Shown here piece after piece: positions 45,053-53,279 of a stretch of DNA of 64,000 nt (positions are counted from its first letter, which is position 1; the number at the start of each line of letters is the position of its first letter). The notes beneath the pieces were generated by a model. That model had not been told where the DNA came from. It ran no database searches and was given only the letters and a program-made list of their open reading frames with translations. The stretch is from contig NZ_LAQP01000001.1 in assembly GCF_000971965.1 (NCBI RefSeq), forward strand, positions 62,001 through 126,000, in the 5' to 3' direction. A program made the position numbers and the translations under genes. This DNA is from Paenibacillus wulumuqiensis. Lineage in GTDB: Bacteria > Bacillota > Bacilli > Paenibacillales > Paenibacillaceae.

Positions 45053-46741
45053 ATGAAGATGAAAAGAATTATCGCACCCGTACTATCGTTATCCCTGCTC
45101 GTCCCGGCAGCAGGAGCATTCGCAGCAGACAATACATCCGCCTCAGCGATGACACCTACCGTAAGTACCAAAGCAGCTGATTTACGTGCAGGACTGGATT
45201 ATCTGTTATCCGAACATTTTGCACTGGCTGTCACTGCAATGACCAAAGCGTATGAAGGCGCGCCGGATGCCAAGGAAGCCTACGATGCACTCGACCAGAA
45301 TGCAGTCGATATGCAGCCTGCGATCGAATCAATCTACGGCAAACAAGCGGCTGTCGAGTTTGGACGTATTTTCCGTGCGCACAACAAATACACAGATGAC
45401 CTGGTCAAAGCGACCAAAATGAACAACCAGGAAGCCGTCAAGCAGGCGGAAGCCAATGTACAGGGATTTGTCGATGAATTCGCGGAATTCCTGTCCAAAG
45501 CGACCGGCGGCAAGCTTCCCGAGCAGGCAGCCGAACAGGCTATCCGATTGCATGAAGATGAAGTACAGGATGTATTCGAGAAATATGTAGCTGGTGATTA
45601 CAAGGGCGCCTATACCGAATACCGTGAAGGTCTGAATACGATGTTCACGATCAGCAAGGCATTGTCCGGCGCGATCGTATCCCAGAATCCATCCATGTTC
45701 GAAAATACAACGGTGGACACACCGGCTGCCGATCTGCGTTCCGCACTGAATCATCTGGCAGCAGAGCATTTTGCCTTGTCTGTACTGCAAATGCAAAAGC
45801 AGTATGACGGCAAAGCCGACTCCCAGGCACTGATTGATGCCGAAGCCGGCAACACGGCCGATTTCAAAGCAGCGATCGCTTCCATCTATGGCAATGCCGG
45901 AGCCGACCAGTTTGAGAAAATCTGGGTAACCAACCACATCAAAGCCCAGAGCGATTATGTCGATGCTCTCAAAAAAGGCGACAAGCCCGCACTGGATATG
46001 GTGAAAAGTCGTATTACCGATTTCACCAAGGAATTCGCCGCTTTCCTCGGCACAGCAACAGCAAATAACCTGCCGGCGACAGCCGCTGAACAGGCATTGA
46101 TGACCCATGAAGACCAGGTACAAAAAGTGATTGACAACTATGCTGCCAAAAACTATGCAGCTGCCTATCAGGCCGACCGTGAAGGCTACAAAGCGATGTT
46201 TGGCATCGGCGAAGCATTGGGTGGAGCCATCGTCAAACAGAACCCGGATAAGTTCATGGCTGCTGCTCAGCCTGCCACTCCATCAACAGCACAGCCAGCC
46301 GCTCCACAGCCATCTGCAGAGCAGCCGCAGGCTTCCATGCCAGCCGCTTCGGACAGCAGCATGATGACTATCTGGATGAAGCTGAACAGCAGTTCCCTGA
46401 AGATCAATAACAAAACAACGATGATGGATACCGAACCGATGGTAATGAACGGTACAACGTATATTCCGCTGCGTTACCTGGGCGAAGGCATCGGTGCCAA
46501 AGTAAGCTGGAACAAATCAGCTAACGAAGTTACCGTAATGGCCGGTTCCGATACGATGAAATTCTGGATCGACAAAGACACCGTTGTAGTCAATGGCAAA
46601 AATATGAAGCTGTCCGCAAATGCCATGGTAAACAAAGATGGCAGAACCCTCGTTCCGCTGCGCTCGATTACCGAGCTGCTCGGCTGGGATGTAAAATGGA
46701 ACAACACCGACGGTTCCATCACGCTGACCAAATCGATGTAA
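45053..46741 (+). CDS. Secreted protein: two His-containing helical repeats plus stalk domain
   Basis: 562 residues. A signal peptide (cleavage after AFA, about residue 24) precedes two ~180-residue repeats (about 40-215 and 220-400). These share ADLR-x-x-L, EHFALxV, a central His (FRAHNKY / VTNHIKA), an xHEDxV and a REGxxxMFxI segment. A Pro/Ala/Gln-rich linker follows, then a C-terminal stalk domain (copper amine oxidase N-like, PF07833; NGTTYIPLRYLGEGIGA, GRTLVPLRSITELLGW). AGGAG lies 8 bases before the ATG. Conserved His/Glu in helical bundles suggest a metal or haem site, but I do not recognise the repeat family. Confidence 0.7.
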   Translation: MKMKRIIAPVLSLSLLVPAAGAFAADNTSASAMTPTVSTKAADLRAGLDYLLSEHFALAVTAMTKAYEGAPDAKEAYDALDQNAVDMQPAIESIYGKQAAVEFGRIFRAHNKYTDDLVKATKMNNQEAVKQAEANVQGFVDEFAEFLSKATGGKLPEQAAEQAIRLHEDEVQDVFEKYVAGDYKGAYTEYREGLNTMFTISKALSGAIVSQNPSMFENTTVDTPAADLRSALNHLAAEHFALSVLQMQKQYDGKADSQALIDAEAGNTADFKAAIASIYGNAGADQFEKIWVTNHIKAQSDYVDALKKGDKPALDMVKSRITDFTKEFAAFLGTATANNLPATAAEQALMTHEDQVQKVIDNYAAKNYAAAYQADREGYKAMFGIGEALGGAIVKQNPDKFMAAAQPATPSTAQPAAPQPSAEQPQASMPAASDSSMMTIWMKLNSSSLKINNKTTMMDTEPMVMNGTTYIPLRYLGEGIGAKVSWNKSANEVTVMAGSDTMKFWIDKDTVVVNGKNMKLSANAMVNKDGRTLVPLRSITELLGWDVKWNNTDGSITLTKSM

Positions 46742-46780
46742 TCCGCGGCCACACCTGTTACAATTCCATAATTGATATTG

Positions 46781-46809
46781 GCCCTGCCGCTTCGTCGGTG
46801 GGGCTTTTT
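46781..46809 (+). terminator. Terminator behind the stalk protein
   Basis: GCCC-TGCCG / CGTCGG-GGGC pairing with TTTTT. Confidence 0.7.
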
Positions 46810-46930
46810 GCATATAAAATTTACTGTTTTGACAAGGAAGATGCATAGCAAGCTGCGTATAAAAGCCTGATATGGGTTATTGATACAATAAACGGATCAG
46901 CATCGGAGAATGAACGAACTGCTACCGCTT

Positions 46931-46956
46931 TGAAACCTTATGTATATTTCTTCGTA
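46931..46956 (+). promoter_or_regulatory. ECF (SigW-type) promoter before pspA
   Basis: TGAAAC (46931-46936), exactly 16 bases, then CGTA (46953-46956). This equals the B. subtilis SigW consensus. The start would be near 46963, about 93 bases before pspA. In B. subtilis pspA is a SigW-regulon gene, so the match is meaningful. Confidence 0.75.
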
Positions 46957-47055
46957 ATACCTGTTAGTAACCACGCTTTCTGCAGTTATACTTGCAGCAG
47001 CGGCTATACCGTATTACGATAATTATATTATTATTCAAGTGGAGGGAACTAATTT

Positions 47056-47727
47056 ATGTCTATTTTCAAACGTCTGCGTGATCTTACTCTGTCCAATGTA
47101 TACGCCCTGATCGAGAAGGCAGAAGATCCAATCAAAATGACTGACCAGTATATTCGTGATATGGCAGCCGATCTGGAAGATGCCGAGAAGGCTGTTGCTT
47201 CCCAGATTGCGATTGAGAAGCGCTTCAAGCAGCTGTATGAAGAACAGGATGCACTGGTGAAAAAGCGTGAGGAACAGGCACATATTGCCGCCCAGAACCA
47301 GAATGTGGATCTGGCCCGCCGTGCACTGGAAGAAAAGAAAAACGCTGAAGCTAAGCGTGATGAATACAAAGCCAATTATGACCAGAATAAAGCGGCAGCC
47401 GATAACCTGCGCGGCAAGCTGGATGAAATGCGTAAACAGCTGAACGATATGAAAAACAAACGCGAAACGCTGGTTGCCCGTTACAATGCAGCCAAAGCCC
47501 AGACTGAAATTAACAAAACGATGAACGGATTCAGCGCAGATTCCGCTACTGCCGGTCTCAGCCGTATGGAAGAGAAAATGCTGCAGATGGAAGCCAGAGC
47601 GGAAGCCAGCAACGAGATGAACAACAAAGGCAAATCACTCGACGATGAGATCAATGCGCTGGGTACAAATAAAGAGGTTGAAGATGAACTGGCAGCCCTG
47701 ATGAAGCAGTACGAAAATAAATCCTGA
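47056..47727 (+). CDS. pspA: PspA/IM30-family membrane-stress protein
   Basis: 223 residues, almost entirely coiled-coil helix rich in Lys/Glu/Ala/Gln, starting MSIFKRLRDLTLSNVYAL with the amphipathic N-terminus and the PspA-type MxxQYIRDM. It binds stressed inner membrane as ESCRT-III-like assemblies. The ATG follows GGAGGGA. The SigW-type promoter upstream suggests induction by envelope stress. A terminator follows, but a PspA-associated gene set (DUF350, DUF4178, DUF4247) lies directly behind it. Confidence 0.92.
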   Translation: MSIFKRLRDLTLSNVYALIEKAEDPIKMTDQYIRDMAADLEDAEKAVASQIAIEKRFKQLYEEQDALVKKREEQAHIAAQNQNVDLARRALEEKKNAEAKRDEYKANYDQNKAAADNLRGKLDEMRKQLNDMKNKRETLVARYNAAKAQTEINKTMNGFSADSATAGLSRMEEKMLQMEARAEASNEMNNKGKSLDDEINALGTNKEVEDELAALMKQYENKS

Positions 47728-47782
47728 TCCATTCTTTTGGGTCAGTCAGGAACTGTCTGATGTAAGAAACGAAATGCAGGAT

Positions 47783-47833
47783 CGAAACGAAGGCAAGAAC
47801 AGTACATTCAGTTCTTCCTTCGTTTTTGTTTCG
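47783..47833 (+). terminator. Terminator behind pspA
   Basis: GAAACGAAGG-AAGAAC / GTTCTT-CCTTCGTTT stem with T-run. Confidence 0.7.
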
Positions 47834-47911
47834 TGCAAATCGGCAGTTCAGCAGAATAATAGGTGTATACGTTTCAATAATTGATGATGCTAAATCAGTG
47901 GAGGATGGCTA

Positions 47912-48319
47912 ATGATGAGCTGGGATATTGTATTGCAGATTCTGGTATGGACAGGCGTAGGAGCAGTGGTGCTGTTTGCGCTGATGTATCTGGATTCGTT
48001 TTTTACCAAATATAAGGATATCGCCGAGATCAAAGCGGGCAATACGGCAGTAGCGATCCGACTGGCGATGAAGCTGTTTGCACAGGGATATATTCTGTCG
48101 GTATCGATCAATACGTCATGGAGCCTGTGGGAGGCGGTGCTTGTCTCCATAGTTTCCTTTGTGATTCTGCTTGTTCTGGAGCAGGTCGCCCGTCTGCTGC
48201 TCAAAAAAATAGCAGACCTGGATCTGGATGAAGGAACACGTCAGGGCATGATCGGTCACGGTCTGCTTGGCGGCGCACTGCAGCTGGTAGGCGCATTGAT
48301 CATCTCGGCTTCGCTTTAA
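47912..48319 (+). CDS. DUF350 membrane protein
   Basis: 135 residues with four hydrophobic segments (IVLQILVWTGVGAVVLFALMY; a 50-residue charged/amphipathic region with AEIKAGNTAVAIRLA; VLVSIVSFVILLVLEQV; LLGGALQLVGALII), matching the DUF350/YjfL family. GGAGG lies 7 bases before ATG 47912. In many bacteria DUF350 genes sit with PspA-like and DUF4178 genes, as here. Its role is probably in envelope stress; the molecular function is unknown. Confidence 0.85.
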   Translation: MMSWDIVLQILVWTGVGAVVLFALMYLDSFFTKYKDIAEIKAGNTAVAIRLAMKLFAQGYILSVSINTSWSLWEAVLVSIVSFVILLVLEQVARLLLKKIADLDLDEGTRQGMIGHGLLGGALQLVGALIISASL

Positions 48320-48363
48320 ATTTAAGGATAGACATGCTGGACAAGGAAAGGAAGTAACAGGTT

Positions 48364-48879
48364 ATGGGATTATGGAAACGAATTACGAATCTGGTCTCCA
48401 AGCCGGAGCCTCCAAAGCCGGAAAAGGGACCGCTGGATCTGCAGACAGGAGATATCTGTGAAGTCTCGCTGGTTACATATGAGGTCGTCGGAACGGCCCG
48501 TAACCGCGCACGCAATGCGGTCATGCTGACCCTGCAGGATGGAACGAATATAATGTACCTTCACGTGGAACTTCAGGAAAAACTGCGGTATTCATTGTAC
48601 CAGCCGATCGATGGTGGCCTGGAGAATCCGAATGAAGTGCCTACACATATCGAGATGGATGGAACAGACTACTACATGGATGAACAGTATCATGGCAGTG
48701 TGCTGGCCAACGGACGTACACCGGTGCTGCCGGGAGTACAGAACGGCGAGCAGCATGTATGGCAGTACCAGTCGGATGACCGCAAGCTGCTGCGGATCGA
48801 GTGGCAGGGCGGGCGATTTACACTGTATGAAGGTGAATCTGTACTTAACGGGGATGTTCGTGTCATCCGTGCCAGTTAG
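48364..48879 (+). CDS. DUF4178-type protein
   Basis: 171 residues, soluble, starting MGLWKRITNLVSKPEPPKPEK, mostly beta strand (LDLQTGDICEVSLVTYEVVG; HIEMDGTDYYMDEQY; LLRIEWQGGRFTLYEG). It matches the DUF4178 (YjfK/DUF2491-related) pattern and place between DUF350 and DUF4247. AAAGGAAG precedes the ATG. Function unknown; it is presumed to act with the neighbours at the membrane. Confidence 0.75.
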   Translation: MGLWKRITNLVSKPEPPKPEKGPLDLQTGDICEVSLVTYEVVGTARNRARNAVMLTLQDGTNIMYLHVELQEKLRYSLYQPIDGGLENPNEVPTHIEMDGTDYYMDEQYHGSVLANGRTPVLPGVQNGEQHVWQYQSDDRKLLRIEWQGGRFTLYEGESVLNGDVRVIRAS

Positions 48880-48891
48880 GAGCGAAACCCA

Positions 48892-49665
48892 ATGAAATCA
48901 CGTGCATCATGGCTTGTCAAAATTATACTTGTGCTCAGCCTGGTGACTTCGCTGCTCTCCGGCTGTGGAATCGGCTCGAACAACTCCAAGCTGAATTATC
49001 CGCTGGAGTCGGTCAGCAGAGATGGCGATTCCACCTCGTACGTCTACCGGGCAGCCGGTCAAACGGTACCGATAGTGGCCGAGCAGCTTTCCGATCAGCG
49101 TACCCCGCAGAATATGTCGGTGGAAGACCCGAAGCGGATGTTTCTCGTCTATGAGAACGAGCTGATTCAGGTGCAGCAGGACCCGAACAAACCGGAAGAT
49201 ACGATTATTGAAGTCGATTCCAAAGAATATGTACGTCGCAACTATGACTCCAGCTTTTTGCAGGGTTATCTGACCGCAACCCTGATTAATCAGCTGTTCG
49301 GTTCGCTGGGCGGATTTGGTGGATACGGCGGGTATGGCGGTGGTCATTACCGCGGCTACGCGAGCCAAAAAGTCTATCCGCCGCAGACACAGTACAAAAA
49401 GCCGACTATGCAGGATATCCAGCAGGCGCCGCCGATGACAGTGAACAAATCGGGGTCCATTTTCAAACGGGGCAACTCGTCGACGTCCAAAAGATCCCAG
49501 TACGACAGCAATACGCCAAGCCGCGGTTCGCCCTATTCCAGCGGTACAATCAATCGTGGGGGTTCCTCGAGCCGCTCGGATGGCGGATTTTTCTCTCCGT
49601 CACGGGGCAGCGCACCCAAATCCAGTTTTGGTTCGGGCAAGATACGCAAGCGCGGGCGAAGGTAG
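48892..49665 (+). CDS. DUF4247-type lipoprotein
   Basis: 257 residues. The signal with lipobox LLSGC (Cys near 25) makes it a lipoprotein. A globular part ends near DSKEYVRRNYDSSFLQGYL, followed by a Gly/Tyr run and a basic, Ser/Arg/Gly-rich tail ending KIRKRGRR. It matches DUF4247. AGGAG precedes the ATG, 12 bases after the DUF4178 stop. In other genomes this set often includes an aminopropyltransferase (SpeE-like) gene, which is missing here. Confidence 0.75.
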   Translation: MKSRASWLVKIILVLSLVTSLLSGCGIGSNNSKLNYPLESVSRDGDSTSYVYRAAGQTVPIVAEQLSDQRTPQNMSVEDPKRMFLVYENELIQVQQDPNKPEDTIIEVDSKEYVRRNYDSSFLQGYLTATLINQLFGSLGGFGGYGGYGGGHYRGYASQKVYPPQTQYKKPTMQDIQQAPPMTVNKSGSIFKRGNSSTSKRSQYDSNTPSRGSPYSSGTINRGGSSSRSDGGFFSPSRGSAPKSSFGSGKIRKRGRR

Positions 49666-49798
49666 GAAGAATGAAGTACAGAATATAAAGTACACAATAC
49701 AAGGTATAAATGCTATAGCTTCGTATACAGTATAGGATTCAGTTTGTATAGGAGACTGTAAACCTGTATGAGACTGTAAAGCAGGATAAAGAAGATCA

Positions 49799-49842
49799 GG
49801 CCATCCGGCAGAGCACAATAAGTGCAGCCGGATGGCTTTTTT
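49799..49842 (+). terminator. Terminator of the DUF350-DUF4178-DUF4247 unit
   Basis: GCCATCCGGC-GAGCA / TGCAGCCGGATGGC with TTTTTTT. The rest of 49666-49968 holds short AT-rich near-repeats and the next promoter region. Confidence 0.85.
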
Positions 49843-49914
49843 TATTGCTGACGCTAAACTTTATGTATACCCGATGATCGTCTACCCTCATACCGAACAG
49901 ATTCACCTTATAAA

Positions 49915-49930
49915 ATGATAGCGTTTCCAT
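49915..49930 (+). promoter_or_regulatory. cre-like catabolite-control site
   Basis: ATGATAGCGTTTCCAT matches the cre consensus WTGNNARCGNWWWCAW at all but one position. It overlaps the start region just downstream of a TATAAA -10 (49909-49914), a place typical for CcpA repression. Confidence 0.55.
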
Positions 49931-49968
49931 TAAACTGTGAATATTCCAACCATCAGAGGAGGAGCATG

Positions 49969-51282
49969 ATGAGAAAAATCACTGCATTAATGATGTCCAT
50001 TCTATTACTGGCGCTGCTGCTATCGGGCTGCGGAGGAGGAGAGGATGCACAGGGAGCCGGTACCGAAGGAGACCCGGTCTCACTGACTGTATGGCACAAC
50101 TGGACCGGACAGGATGCCAAATCAATCGCCATGCGCAAGCTGCTGGATGATTTCCGTACGGCTCACCCGGAGATTGAACTGGAGGACGAGCCGCTGCCTA
50201 CGGATGGTTTGAAGACCCGCCTGCGCACCGCGGCGGCCGCAGACGAGATGCCGGATCTGTTCGTCATGTGGCCGGATGCCATGACCAAGGAATTTGTCAA
50301 AGGCGATCTGATTCAGCCGATCAATGAATATCTGGACAGCAAGCCGGAATGGAAAAACAATTTTATCCCAAATGCACTGGATGGATATACGGTGAACGAG
50401 CAGATTTACTCGGTGCCGATGAATCTGGCGCCATCATCATTGCTCTTTTACAATCAGGCAATTTTTGATCAGTACAATGTTAAAGTGCCGGAGACATGGG
50501 ATGAGCTGATGAAGGCAATTGATACGTTTAACCAGAACGGTGTGATTCCGATTGCACTTGGTAACAAAGCCAACTGGGTTGCCCAGTCTACCATTTTCAG
50601 TACGATTGGTGACCGGGTAACCGGAACGGACTGGTTCCTCAAGGCAGCCGAGCAAAATGGTGCATCCTTTACCGATCCGCAGTTTGTACAAGCATTAACG
50701 GTCATGCAGGATCTTGGCAAAGCGAACGCTTTTCAGAGCGGATTCGACAGTATCGATGAGACGCAGATGATGCAGCTTTATTTCCAGGGCAAAAGTGCCA
50801 TGGTCATTAACGGAGGCTGGGCGCTGGCGAACCTGGTGAATAATGCCCCCGCTGAAGTGCTGGATCAGACGCATGTGACGATCCTTCCACCTCTACCTGG
50901 CGGCAAAGGCGAAGCTCAATCGACGGCAGGTGTAGTCGGCACCGGGATGGGGATGAACAAAAAGCTTGAAGGCAAGCAAAAGGAAGCGGCGCTGGAGCTG
51001 CTGTATGCCCTTTCCGGTCCCGAGGGTCAGCAAGCTACACTCGACAGTAGTACACTCGTCAGTTACAAACTGGATCTGGACAAGAGCAAAGCCCATCCGC
51101 TGTTCGTGGAGCTGTATGATCTGATCCAGAAAACGAAAATCAGTCCGGTGTATGATTCCAAGCTCAGCTCGGCAGCTGTCGAAGTAACCAACAACGGTCT
51201 GCAGGAACTGATGATGGGCGGCAGCCCGCAGGACATTGCTGCCAAGATTCAGAATGCACAGGCAGGAGCGCTGGGCAAGTAA
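49969..51282 (+). CDS. Sugar ABC transporter substrate-binding lipoprotein
   Basis: 437 residues. Signal MRKITALMMSILLLALLLSGC with lipobox. The mature part is a family-1 solute-binding protein (LTVWHNWTGQDAKSIA, MPDLFVMWPDAM, PMNLAPSSLLFYNQAIF, AMVINGGWALANL). ATG 49969 is 6 bases behind AGGAGG; the ATG at 49966 is too close. It is first in a transporter/two-component/beta-mannosidase cluster, so manno-oligosaccharides are the likely ligand. A cre-like site precedes it. Confidence 0.92.
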   Translation: MRKITALMMSILLLALLLSGCGGGEDAQGAGTEGDPVSLTVWHNWTGQDAKSIAMRKLLDDFRTAHPEIELEDEPLPTDGLKTRLRTAAAADEMPDLFVMWPDAMTKEFVKGDLIQPINEYLDSKPEWKNNFIPNALDGYTVNEQIYSVPMNLAPSSLLFYNQAIFDQYNVKVPETWDELMKAIDTFNQNGVIPIALGNKANWVAQSTIFSTIGDRVTGTDWFLKAAEQNGASFTDPQFVQALTVMQDLGKANAFQSGFDSIDETQMMQLYFQGKSAMVINGGWALANLVNNAPAEVLDQTHVTILPPLPGGKGEAQSTAGVVGTGMGMNKKLEGKQKEAALELLYALSGPEGQQATLDSSTLVSYKLDLDKSKAHPLFVELYDLIQKTKISPVYDSKLSSAAVEVTNNGLQELMMGGSPQDIAAKIQNAQAGALGK

Positions 51283-51327
51283 CTTTTGTCGGCAGCAGGC
51301 TCGGATTGACAGGAGAGGAGTGGTGCT

Positions 51328-52206
51328 ATGAATGCGATGAGCAGCCGCAAGTTTATTATGTTCGGATTGGCACCGGCGCTGCTGATCTATGGTCTGTTTG
51401 TATTTGTGCCGGTCGTCTGGTCGGCGTATTACGGATTTTTTAACTGGTCCGGATTCGGGGACAAGCAGTATATCGGCCTGGCCAACTATGCGGAGATTAT
51501 TCAGGATTCTACATTCTGGCGTTCGCTAAAAAACAATATCATTTTCGTGCTGGCGGCCGTGTTCGGTCAGGTGCCGATTGCGCTGGCACTGGCAGTTATT
51601 TTACACAAAAATACGTGGATGCAGCGATTTCTGCGTTCGGCGATTTTCCTGCCGATGGTCATGTCCACTGTCGTCATCGGTATGGTGTGGCAGTATATTT
51701 ATCATCCGCAGATCGGGATTTTGAATTTTCTGCTGGATGCGATCGGGCTGTCCGGCTGGAAGCTGAACTGGCTGTCGGATGCAGGGATCGCGGTTTACTC
51801 ACTGATTCCGCCGCTGATCTGGAGCTTTGTCGGATTGTATCTGATCATTTTCAGTTCGGCACTGCAAAATATACCGGGTGAGATTCATGATGCCGCCGAG
51901 CTGGATGGAGCGATTGGCTGGCGGCGGCTGGCGTATATCTCGCTGCCGATCATCTGGACGACTGTGCAGGTGGCGATCATTCTGTGCATCTCGGGCAGTC
52001 TGAAATCATTTGATCTGGTATATATTATGACCCGCGGAGGTCCGGCACATGCGACAGAACTGCTGGCTACCTACATGTATAATTCGACGTTTACCTCGTA
52101 TCGTTATGGATATGGCAGTGCGATCTCGACGATGATTGTGCTGATCAGTCTGCTGCTGATCGGAACGAGCCAGTGGCTAACCAGCAGAAAAAGCCGGAGT
52201 TCCTGA
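51328..52206 (+). CDS. Sugar ABC transporter permease 1
   Basis: 292 residues, six membrane segments, UgpA/LacF-like, with the EAA-type loop IHDAAELDGAIGWRRLAYISLPII. GGAGAGGAG precedes ATG 51328, 45 bases after the binding-protein gene. It forms a heterodimeric pore with the next gene. No ATPase gene is in the cluster; a shared MsmX-like ATPase elsewhere is the rule for such systems. Confidence 0.92.
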   Translation: MNAMSSRKFIMFGLAPALLIYGLFVFVPVVWSAYYGFFNWSGFGDKQYIGLANYAEIIQDSTFWRSLKNNIIFVLAAVFGQVPIALALAVILHKNTWMQRFLRSAIFLPMVMSTVVIGMVWQYIYHPQIGILNFLLDAIGLSGWKLNWLSDAGIAVYSLIPPLIWSFVGLYLIIFSSALQNIPGEIHDAAELDGAIGWRRLAYISLPIIWTTVQVAIILCISGSLKSFDLVYIMTRGGPAHATELLATYMYNSTFTSYRYGYGSAISTMIVLISLLLIGTSQWLTSRKSRSS

Positions 52207-52290
52207 TCGATCTGCAAATCGTACAGGCAGATGGAGTGAAGTAGGCTTGTTAGCAGCAAACAGAAAACGTATCCGGAAGGAGGGCATGTG

Positions 52291-53169
52291 ATGAATCAGA
52301 CAGCGACAGCCGGTTCTCATCGCCAGGCATCGGGAATATCGATTCTGCTTGGTAGAGGAAAACATATTATTTTTTGGACGATTCTGATGGTTTATGGTAT
52401 TTTTACCTTGTATCCGTTTTTCTGGCTGATTGTGAGTGCATTCAAAAGCAATGAAGACTTTTACAGCCATCCGTTTGGATTGCCGGCCCAGTGGAATGTG
52501 GCGAACTTCAGCCAGGCGTGGGAGACGGCCAAGCTGGACACCGCATTTGCCAATTCATTGATCGTATCGATCGGTTCGCTCGTATTGACTTTATTTATTG
52601 GAGCGCTGGCTTCTTTTATTCTGGCCCGCTTTCAATTCCGGCTCAAAGGCGCGGTATTTGCTTTCTTTGTCGTCGGGATGCTGATCCCGATTCACAGCAC
52701 ACTGGTGCCGCTGTTTATTCTGATGAAGCAGATATCGCTGTTGAATACGTACTGGGCACTCATTTTGCCGTATACGGCATTTGCCCTGCCGACAGCGATT
52801 TTCGTACTATCCGCGTACTTGATGTCTTTTCCACGCGAGATTGAGGAAGCTTCCTTTATCGATGGGACAGGGTTGTGGGGATTGTTTTTCCGGATTATTC
52901 TGCCGATGTCCCTGCCGGCGCTATCGACCGTTACCATACTGAGTTTCTTGCATGCATGGAATGACTTTTCGTTTGCGCTGGTCTTTATTAGCAAAACAAG
53001 TCTGAAAACGCTTCCGCTCAGTATCGCCAATTTCTCGGACGGTTATCAGACCGATTATGGACTGACGCTGGCAGCGATGGTACTGTCCGTACTGCCGACG
53101 ATTATTTTGTACCTGGTATTTCAGGAACAGGTAATGAAAGGAATGACTGCCGGAGCGGTAAAAGGATAA
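52291..53169 (+). CDS. Sugar ABC transporter permease 2
   Basis: 292 residues, six membrane segments, UgpE/LacG-like, with EAA loop IEEASFIDGTGLWGLFFRIILPMS and a C-terminal FQEQVMKGMTAGAVKG typical of this half. ATG 52291 follows GGAGGG by 6 bases. It pairs with permease 1. Confidence 0.92.
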   Translation: MNQTATAGSHRQASGISILLGRGKHIIFWTILMVYGIFTLYPFFWLIVSAFKSNEDFYSHPFGLPAQWNVANFSQAWETAKLDTAFANSLIVSIGSLVLTLFIGALASFILARFQFRLKGAVFAFFVVGMLIPIHSTLVPLFILMKQISLLNTYWALILPYTAFALPTAIFVLSAYLMSFPREIEEASFIDGTGLWGLFFRIILPMSLPALSTVTILSFLHAWNDFSFALVFISKTSLKTLPLSIANFSDGYQTDYGLTLAAMVLSVLPTIILYLVFQEQVMKGMTAGAVKG

Positions 53170-53279
53170 TGCGGCATTAAATAGGAAATCGATATATTAA
53201 ATAACCGACATACCAAACAATCATCGATATACAAACTTATATACAACAGCCGAGCATCATCAGGCAGGGAGGAATCATA

